64,000 nt of DNA. It comes from Hydrogenophaga sp. Lineage in GTDB: Bacteria > Pseudomonadota > Gammaproteobacteria > Burkholderiales > Burkholderiaceae_C. Of the stretch, positions 60,926-64,000 are shown one piece after another (within the stretch, counting starts at the first letter, position 1; every line of letters starts with the position of its first letter). Below the pieces are notes generated by a model that worked only from the letters and a program-made list of their open reading frames with translations, was not told where the DNA came from and ran no database searches. Made by a program: the position numbers and the translations under genes. The DNA lies in contig NZ_JADMKB010000105.1 of assembly GCF_018780075.1 (NCBI RefSeq), positions 1 to 64,000 on the forward strand, read 5' to 3'.

Positions 60926-61831
60926 TCAGGGAGCGGGCACGAACAGCACACGGCGCTGCGCTGCCTTCAAGGTGGGACCAGGCGGTGGCGAGATGCCCCA
61001 CTGGTCGACCCGGCCGGGCGGCCACGCCCAGTCGGCGGGGCCACGCGGCCGGTAGCTTTCGTCGACCTGCTCGACCTCGGCCGTGTACTCGATGACGACG
61101 CCGAAGGGGTCGATGAAGTAGTTGAAGAGGTTGTTGCCCGGGCCGTGGCGCCCGGGGCCCCACTGAATGGGGTGGCCTGCGTCCTTCATGCGGCCGCCGC
61201 CGCGCATCACCGAGTCGGCGTCGGGCATCAGGAAAGCGATGTGGTTGAGCGCGTCGTTGTCGCTCACGCCCACGGCCAGCGTGTGGTGGTCGTGGTTGCA
61301 GTTCATGAAGGCGATGGCCACGGTGCGGTCGGCCAGCGAGAAGCCCAGCGCCTCGGTCAGGAAGCGCTGCGTGTCGTCCACCGCGTGGCTGTTGAGCACC
61401 ACGTGCGTGAGGCGCTGCGGCCGGTCGCGCTGCGGGCCGAGATCGGGCTGGCGAGCGTCGCCGTGCACCACCTGGAACATCCGGCCATGGGGGTCGCGCA
61501 ACGTGAGGCCTGTGCCACCGGCCGGGTTCCTCGTGAGCGGGCCGACGGGCGAGACGATCTGGCCGCCCGCGCGCGGCACGGCCTCGGCCACCGCCTGCAG
61601 CGCCTGGGCGCTGCGCGCGCGCAAGGTCACCTGCCGGATTTGCGGCACCGGCCCACCGGCGTAGAGCGCCAGCAGGTGGTGGTCGCTGCCGGTGCCGCGC
61701 AGGTAGAGCGCGTGCTCGCTGCGGTGTGCCACGTCGAGGCGCCACACCTCGGTGTAGAAGGTTTCGGCCTGTGCGAGGTCGGGCACGTTGAGCGCCACGC
61801 TGCGCACCGCTTCGATCCAGGGGGAACTCAT
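60926..61831 (-). CDS. VOC-family extradiol ring-cleavage dioxygenase
   Basis: 301 residues, two VOC modules. The C-terminal one carries the iron ligand set: His in RLTHVVLNSHAV, His in ALNHIAFLMP and Glu in GVVIEYTAEVE. Extradiol dioxygenases of this type (2,3-dihydroxybiphenyl class) cleave catechols next to the hydroxyls. Its start overlaps the amidohydrolase stop by ATGA. A substrate made by the neighbouring hydroxylase is likely. Confidence 0.87.
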   Translation of the reverse strand: MSSPWIEAVRSVALNVPDLAQAETFYTEVWRLDVAHRSEHALYLRGTGSDHHLLALYAGGPVPQIRQVTLRARSAQALQAVAEAVPRAGGQIVSPVGPLTRNPAGGTGLTLRDPHGRMFQVVHGDARQPDLGPQRDRPQRLTHVVLNSHAVDDTQRFLTEALGFSLADRTVAIAFMNCNHDHHTLAVGVSDNDALNHIAFLMPDADSVMRGGGRMKDAGHPIQWGPGRHGPGNNLFNYFIDPFGVVIEYTAEVEQVDESYRPRGPADWAWPPGRVDQWGISPPPGPTLKAAQRRVLFVPAP

Positions 61832-62859
61832 GGGGTGATCGCTTTCTGCAGGCCGAGGAAACGCTCGGCGTTGTGTTGCACCAGGCGCGCAACGGTGTCG
61901 GCGTCGAAGCCGGCTGTCTCGATGCGCTGCACCGGGGTGTGGTCGTGGAAGTTGAAGGGGTAGTCCGTGCCCACCATCAGCTGTGTGTCGCCGAAGCTGG
62001 CCACCAGGTGGCGCAGCGTCGGCGTATCGAACACCAGCGTGTCGTAGAACAGACGGCGCGCCTGCTCGGCCGGGGCTTGCTGCACCGCATCGCGCAGCGC
62101 CGGGAACACGCCCCAGCCCTGCTGCAGGCGCGGCAGCAGCGAGGCCAGGGTGCCGCCGCCGTGGCTGAAGGCGATGCGCAGTTTGGGCCGGCGCACCAGC
62201 AGGTTGGTGGTGATCACGGACGCGGCCGCCAGGCCCACGTCACCGGGGTAGCCCAGCACCTGCTGCAGCGGCGGAGGCCCCACCAGGCGCTCCATGCCGG
62301 CGGGCCGGATGGCGTGCACGAACACCGCCGCGTCCAGCGCCTCGCACGCCTCGAAGAAGGGGTCGAACTGTGGCGCGCCGATGGGCACGCCGTTGATGTT
62401 GCTGCCCACCTCCACGCCGGGAAAACCAAGCACCTTGACCACGTGCTCCAGTTCGCGGATCGCCAGGTCCATGTCCTGCATCGGCACCGCGCCCAGCCCC
62501 GCAAGGTGACCGGCGCCGTCGACCACCATGCCCGCGATCTGGTCATTGAGGAAACGCAGCAGCTGTTGCGCGTCGGCCGGCGCCATCCAGTGCGACAGCA
62601 GCTCGGGCATGGGCGACATCACCTGCAGCGCCAGGCCCATGCCGGGCAGATCTTCCAGGCGCTTGGCAGGGTCCCAGCACTTGTCGGATACCGTGCGGTA
62701 GTTCTTGCCCGCGATCGTCACGTGGCGGTGGCAGGGCTGCGCCGGTGCCATCGACGGCCAGTCGGCCGGCAGGCTGCGGCCGATGTAGGCGGGAAAGTTC
62801 TCCGGCACGACGTGCGCGTGCACGTCGATGCCGCAGGTGCAGGGGGCCAGCGTCGCCAC
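61828..62859 (-). CDS. Amidohydrolase-family decarboxylase (ACMSD-like)
   Basis: 343 residues, GTG start. The N-terminal metal motif is GIDVHAHVVPE (HxH), a further His is in VFVHAIRPAG and in RIAFSHGGGTL, and the catalytic Asp is in LMVGTDYPFNFHDH near residue 293. This is the pattern of ACMSD/gamma-resorcylate-type decarboxylases in the amidohydrolase superfamily, which remove CO2 from aromatic or muconic semialdehyde acids. It lies between a solute receptor and the ring-cleavage enzyme. Confidence 0.87.
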   Translation of the reverse strand: MATLAPCTCGIDVHAHVVPENFPAYIGRSLPADWPSMAPAQPCHRHVTIAGKNYRTVSDKCWDPAKRLEDLPGMGLALQVMSPMPELLSHWMAPADAQQLLRFLNDQIAGMVVDGAGHLAGLGAVPMQDMDLAIRELEHVVKVLGFPGVEVGSNINGVPIGAPQFDPFFEACEALDAAVFVHAIRPAGMERLVGPPPLQQVLGYPGDVGLAAASVITTNLLVRRPKLRIAFSHGGGTLASLLPRLQQGWGVFPALRDAVQQAPAEQARRLFYDTLVFDTPTLRHLVASFGDTQLMVGTDYPFNFHDHTPVQRIETAGFDADTVARLVQHNAERFLGLQKAITP

Positions 62860-62865
62860 GCGCGA

Positions 62866-63837
62866 TCACTCCGCCGTGATGCCCAGGGTCTTGACGACCT
62901 CGCGCCAGCGCTCGTGCTCACCGCGCATGAAGGCCTCGAACTCCGCCACCGACATCTTCTGCTCGGCCAGCGAGCCCAGGGCCTGCATGCGTTGCACGAC
63001 CTCGGGCTGGCGCAACACAGTTTCCAGATCGCGGTTCACGCGCGCGATCACCTCGGGCGGCGTGCCGGCCGGTGCGAACACGCCGTTCCAGCCGGTGTAC
63101 TCGAAGCCGGGGAAGGTTTCGGCGAGTGACGGCACCGTGGGCATGTCGGCCTGGCGCTGCGCGGTGCTCGTCGCCAGCGCGCGCACCTGGCCGCTCTTGA
63201 TGAACGCGGTGAGCGCGGCATCGGGCAGGCAGACGAGCTGGATGCGGCCACCGATCAGATCCTGGATCGCCTCGGAGCCCTTGGTGTACGAAACGTGGTT
63301 GAACTTGCCGCCGGCCTTGCCGGCCACGCTGTCGGCCAGCATGCCGGAGAAGGTCTTCGGCCCCTCGGTGCCCATGGTCACCGTGCCCGGCTGCGCCTTC
63401 GCGGCGGCCAGGGCCTGCGCCAGGTCCTTGAACGGGGACGCGGCGGTGGTGGCGATCACGAAGGGGCTGCGGCCGACCAGGCGCACCGGGGCGAAGTCTT
63501 TCACCGGGTCGTAGGGCAGGGTCTTGAAGGTGAAGGCGTTGGTCACCATGGCCGCCGTGGTCGCGTAATAAAAGGTGTAGCCGTCGGGCGCCGAGCGTGC
63601 CGCCGCCTGGGCTCCGATCACGTTCTGGCCGCCCGGCCGGTTCTCGATCACCACGCCCGGGGTCCACAGGCGCGCCAGCTGCTCGCCGACGAATCGCGCC
63701 AGGATGTCGGGACCCGCGCCTGCGGGCTGCGAGAGGATGAATTTCACCGGGCGCTGCGGCCAGGCCGGGGTCTGTGCCAGCAGCGGGCTGGCGAAAGGCA
63801 GCAGCACGGCTGCGCGGGCAAAGTCTCGGCGTTGCAT
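62866..63837 (-). CDS. Tripartite tricarboxylate transporter substrate-binding protein (Bug/TctC)
   Basis: 323 residues with a signal peptide ending at LLAQT and ACAGGAG before the ATG. Bug landmarks are WPQRPVKFILSQPAGAGPDILAR, VVIENRPGGQNVIGAQAAA, and QDLIGGRIQLVCLPDAAL. It binds an organic acid in the periplasm for uptake by a TctAB pair that is not in the window. As first gene of the aromatic operon it probably binds the aromatic acid degraded by the downstream enzymes. Confidence 0.92.
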   Translation of the reverse strand: MQRRDFARAAVLLPFASPLLAQTPAWPQRPVKFILSQPAGAGPDILARFVGEQLARLWTPGVVIENRPGGQNVIGAQAAARSAPDGYTFYYATTAAMVTNAFTFKTLPYDPVKDFAPVRLVGRSPFVIATTAASPFKDLAQALAAAKAQPGTVTMGTEGPKTFSGMLADSVAGKAGGKFNHVSYTKGSEAIQDLIGGRIQLVCLPDAALTAFIKSGQVRALATSTAQRQADMPTVPSLAETFPGFEYTGWNGVFAPAGTPPEVIARVNRDLETVLRQPEVVQRMQALGSLAEQKMSVAEFEAFMRGEHERWREVVKTLGITAE

Positions 63838-63945
63838 GGTTTGTCTCCTGTAAAGATGCGGTGCCGTGCGTGCGGCGCCGTCGTGGTTGAGGCGAATGCA
63901 AGGCGGATGCTAGGCAGCGGCGGCCAATCTGACCAGACGATCTCG

Positions 63946-63962
63946 TGGATTCATAGAATCCA
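63946..63962. promoter_or_regulatory. Inverted repeat between the divergent LysR gene and the aromatic operon
   Basis: TGGATTC-ATA-GAATCCA is a perfect 7+3+7 inverted repeat ending four bases before the LysR start. It is a likely LysR-type site, well placed for autorepression and for control of the operon. Confidence 0.6.
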
Positions 63963-63966
63963 TGGC

Positions 63967-64000
63967 ATGGATATCCGAAATGTCGACCTGAACCTGCTCG
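63967..64000 (+). CDS. LysR-family regulator, N-terminal fragment (cut by window edge)
   Basis: The frame reads MDIRNVDLNLL before the window ends, the usual opening of a LysR regulator (MDIRxxDLNLL). It is divergent from the Bug/amidohydrolase/dioxygenase operon, so it is its likely activator. It is too short for the ORF track. Confidence 0.7.
   Translation, partial: MDIRNVDLNLL

Overview
The window is GC-rich chromosomal DNA, densely coded on both strands, with no tRNA, rRNA, IS element, prophage or CRISPR array that I can see. Gene content points to a betaproteobacterium of the Burkholderiales, most likely family Comamonadaceae (Hydrogenophaga-like). The indicators are Bug/TctC-type solute receptors, a fused IcmF mutase, an argB...slmA neighbourhood, a TetR-fadE-DUF2147-fadB-fadA operon, a polyhydroxyalkanoate granule gene set, and a characteristic dispersed GC-rich repeat placed right after stop codons. 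The genus is an inference; no rRNA is present to confirm it.

Layout. 1-8.6 kb: mixed metabolism (LysR/GST, a PNPOx-like protein, a hemerythrin with an FNR-like box, 3-hydroxybutyryl-CoA dehydrogenase, a GMC oxidoreductase, a LysE exporter, arginase, DUF6352). 8.6-12.7 kb: a very large orphan multi-PAS sensor kinase. 12.8-17.1 kb: ppk2-icmF behind a perfect 16-bp palindrome. 17.2-21.0 kb: a dctP-dctQ-dctM TRAP transporter whose large permease carries an Ala/Glu/Pro-rich insertion. 21.2-22.7 kb: a CstR-like regulator plus persulfide dioxygenase-rhodanese fusion. 22.8-27.2 kb: the most interesting region, a complete alpha-hydroxyketone-type (CqsA/LqsA family) quorum-sensing locus with a six-helix sensor kinase, an LqsR-like response regulator and a LuxR-type regulator; two matching CTGTCAA-NN-TTGACAG boxes sit at the cqsA promoter and in the kinase/luxR divergent region.

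27.4-31.7 kb: coaX, a WS/DGAT wax-ester synthase, acyl-CoA-binding protein, a PHA-system protein and an aminopeptidase lipoprotein. 31.8-38.4 kb: a molybdopterin oxidoreductase, a Liv-type receptor, an M20 hydrolase, a DUF2817 peptidase-like protein and a TPR protein. 38.4-43.1 kb: TetR, patatin, a phasin with a structured leader, and a two-domain fatty acyl-CoA reductase that together with WS/DGAT predicts wax-ester synthesis. 43.3-47.2 kb: argB, a QseBC-like pair, slmA. 47.5-55.1 kb: a beta-oxidation operon with its own TetR regulator and candidate operator. 55.2-58.5 kb: a PlpD-like patatin/beta-barrel protein and an enoyl-CoA hydratase. 58.5-64 kb: an aromatic-degradation operon (solute receptor, ACMSD-like amidohydrolase, extradiol dioxygenase, fumarylacetoacetase-family hydrolase, MhpA-like hydroxylase) divergent from a LysR gene cut by the window edge.

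Taken together the window describes a bacterium that oxidises and stores fatty acids and aromatics, detoxifies sulfide-derived persulfide, and carries a quorum-sensing circuit that appears to be wired through a LuxR-type output rather than through the LuxI/AHL route.
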